Below are positions 9,888 through 18,951 of a DNA stretch of 64,000 bases, piece after piece. The position numbers and the translations under genes are program-made. Every line of letters begins with the position of its first letter. Position 1 is the stretch's first letter. The notes under the pieces are model-generated. The model was not told the origin of the DNA. It was given only the letters and a program-made list of their open reading frames with translations, and did no database searches. The stretch lies in contig CP180024.1 of assembly GCA_047528255.1 (NCBI GenBank), positions 186,001 through 250,000 of the forward strand, given 5' to 3'. This stretch comes from G047528255 sp047528255. GTDB lineage: Bacteria > Bacteroidota > Bacteroidia > Flavobacteriales > Blattabacteriaceae.

Positions 9888-11138
9888 TTAGCGGATCGCA
9901 TCGAAAATGTAGTGCAAAATTTCAAATGAAACTTCTTTTTTAGACTTTAAGTTTAGGGGGAAAGCTATATTTTTGGAGTTGATCAGAGTGACTTTATTCG
10001 TGTCTTTGTTGAATCCGGCCCCGGGGTCTTTTAGAGAATTGAGGATGATCAGGTCTAAATTTTTTTCTTTGAGTTTTTTGCAGGCGTTTTGATATTCGTT
10101 GTCGGTTTCGAGAGCAAATCCTACTAAATATTGTCGGGTCTTTTTTTGACTTAATGTTTTGAGAATGTCAGGGTTTTTTACTAAGTTGAGGGTAAGGGTG
10201 TCGGTTTTTTTTTTGATTTTTTGATCTGAGGGTTTTTCCGGTCGATAGTCCGCTACGGCGGCTGACATGATAACAATATCGGTTGTTTCGAAGTGTTGCA
10301 GTGTTTTTTCCAACATCTCAAGGGCTGATACCACTCGAATTAGTTGGATGGGATGGTGTTCTACGGATTTTGTTGTGGGGCCGCTGATCAGTGTAACTTC
10401 AGCTCCCATCTCGGCTGCGGCTTTAGCTAGAACGAATCCCATTTTTCCCGATGAATGGTTTCCTATGAATCTTACGGGATCTAAGGCTTCGTAGGTTGGG
10501 CCGGCTGTGATGAGAATTTTTTTCCCTTTGTGTTGGGCATGTCGGGAAAAATATTTTTCTACTATTGCTACGATATAGTCGGGTTCGGCCATGCGACCTT
10601 CTCCGAAGAGTCCACTGGCGAGTTCACCTTCTCCTGCGGGTATCAATATATTTCCTCTTTTGACGAGACGGGATATGTTTTTTTTCGTGCTAGGATGTCG
10701 GTACATCACCAAATCCATAGCCGGAGCGAAAAAAATGGGACATTTTGCTGAGAGATAAGTAGCCAAAATGATATTATCGCACTGGCCGGAAGTCATTTTG
10801 GAAAGGGTATTGGCCGTTACCGGGGCTATGATCATGGCATCTGCCCAAATACCTAATTCTACGTAATTATTCCACTGTTTTTCTTGTTCGGTTTGGAAGT
10901 CAGACCAAACGTTTTTTTTGGAAAGTGTGGATAAGGTAAGGAGCGTTACGAATTCTTTGGCTGAGGGAGTCATAATCACTTTAATATTTGCTCCAGATTG
11001 GACAAAGCTTCGTATCAGCTTGGGTGTTTTATAGGCGGCGATGCTTCCGCAGAGAGCGATAATGAGCTTTTTGTGGTGCAGCACTTGATCGTGAGGTTTA
11101 TTCAATTTTTTCCGGTCTACGGTAATATATTTTTTCAT
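9888..11138 (-). CDS. coaBC: Bifunctional CoaBC (phosphopantothenoylcysteine decarboxylase/synthase)
   Basis: Two steps of coenzyme A synthesis: ligation of cysteine to 4'-phosphopantothenate (CoaB) and decarboxylation to 4'-phosphopantetheine (CoaC). The 416 residues contain the N-terminal flavoprotein domain (CGSIAAYKTPKL near residue 31; PAMDLVMY in the position of the CoaC PxMNxxMW motif; GEGRMAEPD) and the C-terminal synthase domain (ITAGPTYEALDPVRFIGNHS, SAAVADYRPE, KIKKK, LVGFALET). From the first ATG the gene overlaps rpoZ by 41 bp. A GTG at 11084 would remove the overlap and give a more typical N-terminus (MLHHKKLIIALCGSIAAYK), so the true start is open. Last gene of the dapA operon. 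Confidence 0.95.
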   Translation of the reverse strand: MKKYITVDRKKLNKPHDQVLHHKKLIIALCGSIAAYKTPKLIRSFVQSGANIKVIMTPSAKEFVTLLTLSTLSKKNVWSDFQTEQEKQWNNYVELGIWADAMIIAPVTANTLSKMTSGQCDNIILATYLSAKCPIFFAPAMDLVMYRHPSTKKNISRLVKRGNILIPAGEGELASGLFGEGRMAEPDYIVAIVEKYFSRHAQHKGKKILITAGPTYEALDPVRFIGNHSSGKMGFVLAKAAAEMGAEVTLISGPTTKSVEHHPIQLIRVVSALEMLEKTLQHFETTDIVIMSAAVADYRPEKPSDQKIKKKTDTLTLNLVKNPDILKTLSQKKTRQYLVGFALETDNEYQNACKKLKEKNLDLIILNSLKDPGAGFNKDTNKVTLINSKNIAFPLNLKSKKEVSFEILHYIFDAIR

Positions 11139-11421
11139 CCAGGAATTCTTGTGTGGCTATTAGTGTGGGTTTGGGTAATCTTTCGAAAGCTCTTGATATT
11201 TCGATTTGTTCTCTGTTTTCAAAAACTTCTTCTAAGGTGTCATTCGGAATTACGAACTCTTTGAGTTTGCTGTCGAGTTCGGCTTTAAGGACGCTATTGA
11301 TTTGATCGGCGCGTTTACCCAAGATGATGGTAATTGCGTAGATGCTTTCGTCGGATTTTTCCAATTCTTTTTTGTCAATAGTTATGGTGGATTTCGGAGC
11401 TTTTATATCATTGATATTCAT
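11098..11421 (-). CDS. rpoZ: RNA polymerase omega subunit (Bacteroidota form)
   Basis: A 107-residue Rpb6/omega-type protein that helps fold and stabilise the beta' subunit. Evidence: the conserved IYAITIILGKRADQIN segment (omega helix with the usual R-A-x-x-I) and the Bacteroidota-specific long form with an acidic middle and the C-terminal YRRPEKIE. It sits between bamD and coaBC, the order known from flavobacterial genomes. Its stop lies inside the first codons of coaBC if the upstream ATG of coaBC is used. Confidence 0.9.
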   Translation of the reverse strand: MNINDIKAPKSTITIDKKELEKSDESIYAITIILGKRADQINSVLKAELDSKLKEFVIPNDTLEEVFENREQIEISRAFERLPKPTLIATQEFLDEKIYYRRPEKIE

Positions 11422-11458
11422 GTATAATATATGTTTATTATTGATAGTTTCAGATTCG

Positions 11459-12262
11459 TTAAAAGGGGGGGATTTTGAACTTATGTTGTATTTTTTGAAA
11501 TATTTTTTCTACGTCGTCAGCACGTTCGGAGTCGGGATATTCTTTTTTGAATTTATTGCACAGGGTAACGGTTTTTTCCAAGCGTTTTTTTTTAAGGTCT
11601 TCTCGACTATTTACGGCAAGTTCGTATTGGGAATTCAGCATGTAGTAAAAGGCTTTTTCTTTGAGGTTGCTGTCAGGGTAGTCATTAATGAAATTTTGGA
11701 AGCTAACTATTGCGGCTTTATATCGAGTGATATCGTGATAGAGTTTTGCGATTTCAAAGGTTTTCTTTTCAAGCTTTTTTGTGAGTTCCTGAATCAGGAT
11801 GTTAGCTTGAAGTGTCTTGGAAGTGTTAGGGTATTGGTTGATAAAGTTTTGCAATTCTTTGATGGATCTATAGGTGATTTTTTGGTCAAGATTGTAGTCT
11901 GGAGAGGCTAGATAATAACAGTATGCTGACTGGTAGAGGGCTTCTTCAGCTCTGGTATCTCTGGGGTAAGTGTTTTGAAAGTTATAGAATTGATATCCGG
12001 CCAGAATATAATTTTTGTCGTAATAATTGGCCATCGCTGTTTTGTAAATGAGATCTTTGGTTTCTTCAGATTCACCTACTAATGGGGTCGCGTATTCGAA
12101 TAGATGTAAGGCTTCCGAATATTTTTTTTGGTCATAGAAGCGGTAAGCTTTCGATAAGATATAGTCCTTGTCACTTCTTTTTAGTGCATTTTCTAAATTC
12201 TTGTTGCATCCTGATAGGGATAGACAAACAATTGCGAGAATGCCGAGACATTTTTTTTGCAT
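11459..12262 (-). CDS. bamD: Outer membrane protein assembly factor BamD (lipoprotein)
   Basis: Periplasmic-facing lipoprotein of the BAM complex, which folds beta-barrel proteins into the outer membrane. The 267 residues start with a type II signal peptide ending in the lipobox LSGC (Cys19), followed by TPR repeats: SKAYRFYDQKKYSEALHLFE, ANYYDKNYILAGYQFYNF and the family-typical NTYPRDTRAEEALYQSAYC. A further TPR holds FINDYPDSNLKEKAFY. Length and order are normal. The gene is followed by rpoZ after about 37 bp and lies downstream of the ferritin pseudogene in the dapA operon. Confidence 0.93.
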   Translation of the reverse strand: MQKKCLGILAIVCLSLSGCNKNLENALKRSDKDYILSKAYRFYDQKKYSEALHLFEYATPLVGESEETKDLIYKTAMANYYDKNYILAGYQFYNFQNTYPRDTRAEEALYQSAYCYYLASPDYNLDQKITYRSIKELQNFINQYPNTSKTLQANILIQELTKKLEKKTFEIAKLYHDITRYKAAIVSFQNFINDYPDSNLKEKAFYYMLNSQYELAVNSREDLKKKRLEKTVTLCNKFKKEYPDSERADDVEKIFQKIQHKFKIPPF

Positions 12263-12339
12263 GGAGGGAGGGGAATTACGTTTTTCTCTATAATTGAAAA
12301 TGGGGTCTAGGAATCAAAAATTTTATGCTTGTAATTATT

Positions 12340-12853
12340 TTATTTTTTTTTCAGTTGTTTTTTTGTGGAAATTTTGGATATCGCGATTGAATAAAAAAGA
12401 CCACCTTTGTCTTCTCCGATCAGGTTAAGTTTGTCAAGGATAAGTCGGCCAATCGGTTTTCTTCTTCTATTTATTTGGATACGTACCATTGCAAGAAGTT
12501 ATGTATGGAATACTCTTTTTTTCGCAAGGTGTGATCTACGAGGGTGTTGGTTTCTTCGAAGATTTTTTTTCGTGTTCAAAGATTTTTTCAAAAAATTTAT
12601 TTAAAGAGTTATAGAATTTTTCAAGTAGGGGCAATGGGGAGATGATGGCGTGTCCACCTCTATTCGTTGATGTATCTGACGGATTTTGAGCATTTTCATT
12701 CTTCCTTCGTTTGCATGGGTGCAAAGAATTTGCATACGTCTCTAAATCCTCGGTATTCGGACCATTACTCCATAGCAAGGTATGCTTTTGGGAAGCTTCG
12801 GATTTTCTTTTAGGTTGCTTGTTTAATTCTATTTGAATCTCCAAATTTAACAT
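12340..12853 (-). pseudogene. Ferritin pseudogene
   Basis: Three minus-strand frames together read as a bacterial ferritin of near full length. The start gives LNLEIQIELNKQ; other frames give WSEYRGFRDVCKFF and then RGGHAIISPL and FYNSLNKFFEKIFEHE; after another shift LVDHTLRKKEYSIHNFLQWY; after a third shift ILDKLNLIGEDKGGLFY, the classic ferritin C-terminus, ending at TAA 12340-12342. So at least three frameshifts break it. The 105-codon open frame at its 5' part is only the first piece. It overlaps the stop of dapA by 7 bp and sits inside an otherwise intact operon. Seen: motifs and shifts. Inferred: loss of iron storage by this copy. Confidence 0.85.
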
Positions 12854-13764
12854 AATGTAGTGGGGGCTATTGGAGCAAGTTGTGTTTCGTATGTCGAACG
12901 TATTTTTTGTTGCAGCTGTTCAGTTGCTTCCACCAAAGGAAGGCGTACGTAAGGCTTGCATATTCCGATGGTGCTTAGGAGGGCTTTGATGCCTGTCGGA
13001 TTTCCTTCTTCGAAGGCGAGTTGGGTGATTTCAAATATTTTATAATATAGATAGAAGGCTTCTTTGAGTTTTTTTTGATGAGCCAGGCGTATCATTTCGG
13101 AAAATTCTTCGGGTATGCCTTGGGCTACTACGGAGATTACACTGTCTCCTCCGCCTAATGTTATGGGTAGCGCCAAGGCGTCGTCTCCGGAGATTACACT
13201 GAAGTTTTCGGGTTTTTGTCGAAGGATTTCGTAGGCTTGCAGGATATTCCCTGAGGCTTCTTTGATTCCTATGATGTTTTTGAATTCATGGGCCAGTCGG
13301 ATTACTGTATCCGGAAGCATGTTGGATCCGGTACGTGTTGGGACATTGTATAAAATGATGTTTGCTTCTGTATTTTCTGCCAGAGCTTTGAAGTGTCTGT
13401 AAATGCCTTCTTGTGTGGGGCGATTGTAATAGGGTGATACTGATAGAATAGCTTCAAAATCGGTCAGATCGGTTTGTCGGATTTGTTTAATAACTTTTTC
13501 GGTGTAATTGCCTCCGATGGTCAATATAAGGGGTAGATTGTTTTTGTTGGTATTTTTGATGCACCGGATTATTTCTTCTTTTTCTTCTTTGTTTAATGTA
13601 GCGGGTTCTCCTGTGGACCCTAAGACCACCATGTATTCTACTTTTCCTTGACTGACGTGAGCTATTAGTTTTTCAAGAGCTTTGTAATCAATTTTTTTAT
13701 TTTTATCAAAGGGGGTTACTAGAGCAACGCCTGTTCCGTATAATTTTTTCACTTTGTTTGTCAT
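12847..13764 (-). CDS. dapA: 4-hydroxy-tetrahydrodipicolinate synthase
   Basis: Condenses pyruvate with aspartate semialdehyde, the first committed step to diaminopimelate (peptidoglycan) and lysine. It has 305 residues, a TIM barrel of normal length. Visible motifs: GTGVALVTPF at the N-terminus, GSTGE at 49-53, SVSPYYNRPTQEG at 108-120, the catalytic Tyr in ILYNVPTRTG (Y139) and the Schiff-base lysine in GIKEASGN (K168). First gene of an operon with bamD, rpoZ and coaBC, transcribed from a likely -7 box at 13839. The intact frame shows that cell-wall precursor synthesis is kept. Confidence 0.96.
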   Translation of the reverse strand: MTNKVKKLYGTGVALVTPFDKNKKIDYKALEKLIAHVSQGKVEYMVVLGSTGEPATLNKEEKEEIIRCIKNTNKNNLPLILTIGGNYTEKVIKQIRQTDLTDFEAILSVSPYYNRPTQEGIYRHFKALAENTEANIILYNVPTRTGSNMLPDTVIRLAHEFKNIIGIKEASGNILQAYEILRQKPENFSVISGDDALALPITLGGGDSVISVVAQGIPEEFSEMIRLAHQKKLKEAFYLYYKIFEITQLAFEEGNPTGIKALLSTIGICKPYVRLPLVEATEQLQQKIRSTYETQLAPIAPTTLC

Positions 13765-13813
13765 GTGTCGAGGAGTTTTTTCCGCATTCGGTTTATCTCC
13801 TATTTTTTAAAAC

Positions 13814-13830
13814 AAAACCTTGCAGGTTTT
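13814..13830 (-). other. Leader hairpin of the dapA operon
   Basis: Perfect 7-bp inverted repeat AAAACCT-tgc-AGGTTTT just downstream of the predicted transcription start; it would fold at the very 5' end of the mRNA. Confidence 0.4.
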
Positions 13831-13838
13831 CAAGGATT

Positions 13839-13846
13839 CAAATTTA
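13839..13846 (-). promoter_or_regulatory. Putative -7 box TAAATTTG for dapA operon
   Basis: Perfect TAnnTTTG on the minus strand, 75 bp before dapA. Confidence 0.5.
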
Positions 13847-13951
13847 GGAAAATATGTGAGTTTTAGGAAAAAATTAACCTGGTTAAAGGGATGTTTTTTT
13901 TTTAAAGATTGATATGTGTGATGTGTGAAAATAACCCATCGTTTTATAAAT

Positions 13952-15391
13952 GAGAAGGTTGCATGGGAGAAGGAGTTTAAAATATTTGTAAATCAATATA
14001 TTGTTTCGTATATTATGAAATAGAACATAAAAAATTCGGATCTATGCTTGGAAGCACCGGACAAATAAGCTTTAGTGAACTATATATAGAATATTCTACT
14101 AGAAGGATTGATTTTTTTAAAGGTTAAAAACCGAGACCATTTTGTTATGTGGATTACATTTATTCAGTCTCCTAGATAGGCTCGTTAGAGAAGAGATAGA
14201 CTTATTTTTTTCATATTTTATTCGAAAACTGTTGATTATAAATTAATTAATTATATTTATTCTTATGGACAACGCATAATAATGCCAAAGGCACGATACA
14301 AATTATGTACCATAGCCTCCATAATATGCTGGGCATGCACACGAGCTAATCCTTTGTAATAAGCCTCTTGCCTGATCCAAATCAACGCTTTATACTGCCA
14401 ATATGTTCTACTACCCATCGGGTTTTATTGACTAATTTGTTGAATAAGATAGCTATCTTACTTAAGGGACGGTTCCTATAGTCTTTCTTCTGTATTCGGG
14501 CTTTTATACCTCGACTATGAAAGTAAGACACGTTGGCTGGACTTAGTAGCATTTGTCTGCATATATTTCTCTGGTTTTATATCCTAGTTTGCTTATTAAT
14601 GGCTTTAGACCTCTACTATCATGCGCATTGGCTGCTACGCTATGTACATCTAGTATCATTCCATTTTTACCCCCCCCTATGTGCTTCTTTTATCCGTAGT
14701 AGAGTCTACCTGATTTCTTGAGCCATTTTCCTTGAGTATCTACTTCTGATTAAGTCTCTTTTTTTACCCTTGTTTTTCTTTGATTAATTTTCCCCTCTTC
14801 CTTCCGATCCTCCACTACGTAAGTAGGATATCCCTTGGGTGCAAGGGGACTCACTGTAATAGTAGAGTCTACTATCACTCCTGTTTTAACTATCGCCTGA
14901 TATTTTTCTAATTCCTTATTGATTTTTTCAGTATGCGCTCATATGCCTTTTTAGCTACTATTTCATTGCGAAATCTGCATAGAGTCGTATAATCTGGGCT
15001 CTGATCTTCCAATCGAAAACAAAAAAAGGGCATGAAGCTCAAGGATTTTTTCACCAATTCTTCCGTTCCTACATCACTGAAATCATACCAGTCACTCAAA
15101 AGCATCATTGTAAATAACGATATTCCACTGTAATCAAGTTGGCTTTTATTTCCTGTCCTTTTTGATATATTTTTCTTATTTCTTTTTCCATCCCTTCCCA
15201 GTGGATCAAGGTGTTTAACCTTTTGAAAAACTCACTCCTTCTGGTAGAACGTTCCATATATAGTTCACTAAAGCTTATTTATTCGGTTCTTCCAAGCATA
15301 GAGCCGGATTTTTTATTTTATATTCCAATATATACGAAACAATATATTGATTTACAAATATTTTAAACTCCTTCTTCTCTGCAACGTTCTC
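13952..15391. mobile_element. IS5-type left-end piece plus near full-length minus copy
   Basis: 13952-14132 is a plus-strand left end (GAGAAGGTTGCATGGG). 14133-15391 (1259 bp) is an almost complete minus-strand copy. Pieces of the transposase are readable (YDFSDVGTEELVKKSL, DYTTLCRFRNEIVAKKAYE), but stops and shifts break it in several places. Confidence 0.9.
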
Positions 15392-15565
15392 GTTTTTATC
15401 GCTTTGTTCTTCTTTTGCACGGAGTTTAGAAGCATCCTATAGTGGATCGATAAATTATGTACAGTATTTTACACTTTTTAACTAATTCAAAATCAATCTT
15501 TTATTTAGGTAGGAAAGGTCAATGAGGTCATTGGTATAGTTCATACGCTGATGATTTACTTGGGC

Positions 15566-15796
15566 TTACTTTTCCAGAGGCTTTTTTTCATCTTTTATCT
15601 CTTCGAAATCTATGGTTTCCGCTTCAATATCAAGAGGCTTCTTCGTTGAATAGGTCTTGTAAATAGTAGTTTTTCCCTCTTGAGAATTTTGTGATTTTTG
15701 TCTTTGATTCAGTACTGAGCTGAGAAAACGTGTGGTCTTGTAGATCTTAAATAGAAAATATGCTAATATGGCAAATAAAAAAGCATTTAAAAGCAT
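15566..15796 (-). CDS. Small membrane protein (possibly DUF4834-like)
   Basis: A 76-residue protein with one N-terminal transmembrane helix (LNAFLFAILAYFLFKIY) and a charged cytoplasmic tail ending in ETIDFEEIKDEKKP. Length, layout and the acidic tail resemble the DUF4834 family of Bacteroidota, but the assignment is by eye. The frame is clean between two IS blocks that are full of frameshifts, which supports a real gene. Function unknown. Only 20 bp separate its start from the next IS end, so its promoter may have been altered. Confidence 0.6.
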   Translation of the reverse strand: MLLNAFLFAILAYFLFKIYKTTRFLSSVLNQRQKSQNSQEGKTTIYKTYSTKKPLDIEAETIDFEEIKDEKKPLEK

Positions 15797-15816
15797 GAGG
15801 AATATATTTATATTTT

Positions 15817-17086
15817 GAGATCATTGTTTTAAGGTGGATTACATCCATATAGTCTCCTATATGGGCTTCTTTGGAGAAGATCTAGATTTAATCTTTTATA
15901 TCATATTCGAAATACTATTAACTATAAATCAATTAATCATATCTATTGTTACGAACAGCTCATTATGATCCCAGGGGATATAATGCAAATTATATGCCAT
16001 AGCCTCCATAAGAGGCTGAGATGTACACGAGCTAATTCTTTGCAAGGAGCTTTACCTGATCCAAACCAACACTTTATACTACCAAAAGTACGTTATTAGC
16101 CATCGGCTTTTATCCAGTAATTATTTTGAATAATATAATTATCCCTACTTAAGGGACGGTTCCTATAAGGATATCTTCTGTATACGGTCTTTAATGCTTA
16201 GACTATGAAAGTAAAACAGGTTAGCTGGCTCTTGGTAATCTTTTCTGCATATATTTCTCTGGGTTATATCCTAGTTTGGTTATAATGGATTTAGCTCTCT
16301 ACTATCATGCTCATTGGCTGCTAGGCTATGTACTGCACATATCATTCCATTTTTATCCCCCCTATGTACTTCTTGTATCCGTAGTATAGTTTCCCTTATT
16401 TCTTGAACCATTTTCCTTTAGTGTCTACTCCTGATTTAGGCTCTTTTTTTCCTTGCTTTTCTTTGAGTGATTTTCTTTTTCCCCTTTTCCTATCTATCCT
16501 CCACTACGTAAGTGAAGATCTCCCTTAGGAGCAAAGGGATTCACTGTAATACTAGTATCGACTATCACCCTATTTTAACTAGCTCTTGATGCTTTTCTAA
16601 TTTTTTACTGATCTTTTTCAGTAAGCACTTATATGCCTTTTTGGCTACTATTTCATTGCGAAACTTGTATAGAGTCCTATGATCTGGGATCTGATTTTCC
16701 AATCGAAAAACACAAAAGCGCATGCAGCCTATGGAATATTTTACCAATTCTTCTGTTTCTATATCACTGAAATCATACCTGTCACTCAAAAGCATCATCG
16801 TAAATAACGATATTCCAGTGTAAGACAGATTGGCTTTTTATTTCCTGGCCTTTTTGATGTATTTTTTTTATTTCTTTTTCAATCTCTTCCCAGTGGATCA
16901 CTGGTATTTAACTTTTTGAAAAACTCACTCTTTCTTTTAATAGAACGTGCCATATAATAGTTTACTAAAGCTTATTTGCTCGGTGCATCTGCGCATAGAT
17001 CTGATTTTTTTATTATTTACTCTAAATATACAAATCAATATATTGATTTACAATACGTTTTACCCCATTCTCTCATGCAACGTTCT
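15817..17086 (-). mobile_element. Near full-length decayed IS5-type copy (1270 bp)
   Basis: Runs from GAGATCATTG (right end) to the reverse complement of a left end (AGAACGTTGCATGAGAG). Transposase segments such as DRYDFSDIETEELVK and FRNEIVAKKAYK are readable in separate frames. Confidence 0.9.
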
Positions 17087-17122
17087 TTATTAAAACATTA
17101 GCCTCGATTCCCCGACAAAGGA

Positions 17123-17130
17123 TATTTTTG
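17123..17130 (+). promoter_or_regulatory. Putative -7 box TATTTTTG for kdsB
   Basis: Perfect TAnnTTTG only 10 bp before the kdsB ATG; if used, the mRNA would be almost leaderless. Confidence 0.4.
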
Positions 17131-17140
17131 AAAAAAAATC

Positions 17141-17872
17141 ATGAGAAACATTGCCGTAATTCCGGCTCGTTATCAAGCGAGTCGATTTCCGAAGAAACTG
17201 ATGGCCTTACTCGGAGACAAAACCGTCATCAGGAGGACTTATGAGGCAACCCTAAGGATGCGATTGTTTGATGAAGTATTGGTAATCACGGACAGTCAAC
17301 AAATTTTTGAAGAGATTTTTCGTCATGGCGGAAAAGTCTTGATGAGTCTAAAAAATCACGAGACAGGAACGGACCGTATCACGGAAATTGCCGGAGAATT
17401 GGATGCGAATATCATCGTAAACATTCAAGGGGATGAGCCTTTCGTACAACGAGAACCTTTGGAAGGTTTGCTCAAACTCTTTGAAAAAGATGCTGAAAAA
17501 AGGATTGATCTTGCTACACTGGTGCAAGAGATCAAAGAAAGAGACAAAATCAATGATCCTAATTATGTCAAGGTAGCTATTGATAAAGAAGACTTTGCTT
17601 TGTATTTCTCTCGAGCGCCCATCCCCTACCTCAGAGAAACGGATTTTACACCGAAATATTTCGAGCATATCGGGGTGTACGCTTTTCGTAAAGAGGCTTT
17701 GATGGGGTTTTCTGAATTACCCATGTTACAAAATGAAAGGTCAGAAAAAATAGAATGTCTTCGATTTTTGGAACACGGAAGGAAAATAAAGATATTGGAA
17801 ACCAATTACGTGAGAATAGAAATCGACACCCCAGAAGATTTGGAGCACGCTAGAAAATGGATAAGCCATTAG
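17141..17872 (+). CDS. kdsB: 3-deoxy-manno-octulosonate cytidylyltransferase
   Basis: Activates Kdo with CTP to CMP-Kdo for the LPS inner core. The 243 residues match the family length. Seen: the nucleotide-binding N-terminus IPARYQASRFPKKLMALLG with the conserved R and KxL, NHETGTDRITEIA, NIQGDEPFV with the metal-binding Asp, and YFSRAPIPYLR. C-terminal IEIDTPEDLEHAR is typical. An intact kdsB indicates that the cell still makes a Kdo-containing LPS or lipid A. The gene is flanked on both sides by IS relics and is not in an operon. Confidence 0.96.
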   Translation: MRNIAVIPARYQASRFPKKLMALLGDKTVIRRTYEATLRMRLFDEVLVITDSQQIFEEIFRHGGKVLMSLKNHETGTDRITEIAGELDANIIVNIQGDEPFVQREPLEGLLKLFEKDAEKRIDLATLVQEIKERDKINDPNYVKVAIDKEDFALYFSRAPIPYLRETDFTPKYFEHIGVYAFRKEALMGFSELPMLQNERSEKIECLRFLEHGRKIKILETNYVRIEIDTPEDLEHARKWISH

Positions 17873-17892
17873 ATAGCAACATCTCACTAACT

Positions 17893-18769
17893 GAGAATGT
17901 AGCATGAGAGAAGGAAGTTAAAATATTTGTAAATCAATACATTTCTTCGATGTCATTGTGTTAATAGTGGATTACGTTTATTCAGCCGCCTAGAAAGGCT
18001 TAGTTGGAGAACGATGTAGATTTAGTCTTTCACATTTCATTCGAAATACTATTTGATTTGCTCTTTCCCCTCTTCCTTTGAACCTCCACTACGTAGGTAG
18101 GAGGTTCTTTGGAGCAAAAGAACTCACTGTAATACTTATATCTACATCACTCTTGTTTTAAGTATAGCTTGATGCTTTTCTAATTACTTATTGATTTTTT
18201 TCAGTAAATGCTCATATGCCTTTTTGGCTAGTATTTCATTGCGAACTCTGCATAGAATCGTATGATCTGGATCTAATCTTCCAATCAAAAATCACAGAAG
18301 CGCATACAGCCTATGGAATCTTTTACCAATTTTTTCGTTCCTACACCACTGAGATCATACCCGTCACTCAAAAGCATTATCTTAAATAACGATATTTCAC
18401 TGTAAATAGGTTGGTCTTTTATTCCCTGGTCTTTTTGATATATTTTTCTTATTTCTTTCTCCATTTACTTTCCAGTGGATCAAGGTTTTTTAGTTTAAAA
18501 AAAACACTCCTTTTGGTAGGAGTCCATATATAACTCACTAAAAATTAGTTGTTCGGTGCTTCTGAGTATAGATCCGAATATTTTTTTATTTTTTACTCCA
18601 AGTAGACGAAAAAATATATTGATTTACAATTTTTTTAACAGCTTTCTCTCATGCAACGTTCTCAATTAATAGTATTTCGAATACGAGGTGAAAGACTAAA
18701 TCGACATCTTCTCCAATAAAGCCATCTAGGAGGATCAATAAACGTGATGCAGCTTAAAACAATGGTCTC
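17893..18769. mobile_element. Composite IS5-type relic (three pieces)
   Basis: 17893-17947 is a 55-bp solo left end (GAGAATGTAGCATGAG). 17948-18663 is a minus-strand copy with its C-terminal third deleted. 18664-18769 is a plus-strand right end closing with ACAATGGTCTC. Confidence 0.85.
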
Positions 18770-18928
18770 TGTTTTTATACGGAGTATTCAATTTCCAAAT
18801 TTGGATAAAAAGAAGCGACACTGCATTGATATGTATGCAAGAATATATTGTATCAACGTTGCTGTTATAAAGTGGAAAAAATATTTTTCTCTCATTAGAG
18901 AATATAAAATTGTGTCTGATTTTCAGTT

Positions 18929-18936
18929 TAATTTTG
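18929..18936 (+). promoter_or_regulatory. Putative -7 box TAATTTTG for copA
   Basis: Perfect TAnnTTTG, 15 bp before the ATG at 18952. It lies downstream of the TTG at 18910, which argues against that earlier start. Confidence 0.45.
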
Positions 18937-18951
18937 AAAAAAATCCGTGTG

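Noticed and set aside
12536..12853. A novel 105-residue protein after dapA
   Set aside because: It is the first part of the frameshifted ferritin reading.
18910..18951. Longer copA frame from TTG 18910
   Set aside because: The extension precedes the likely -7 box at 18929-18936 and is not like known N-termini.
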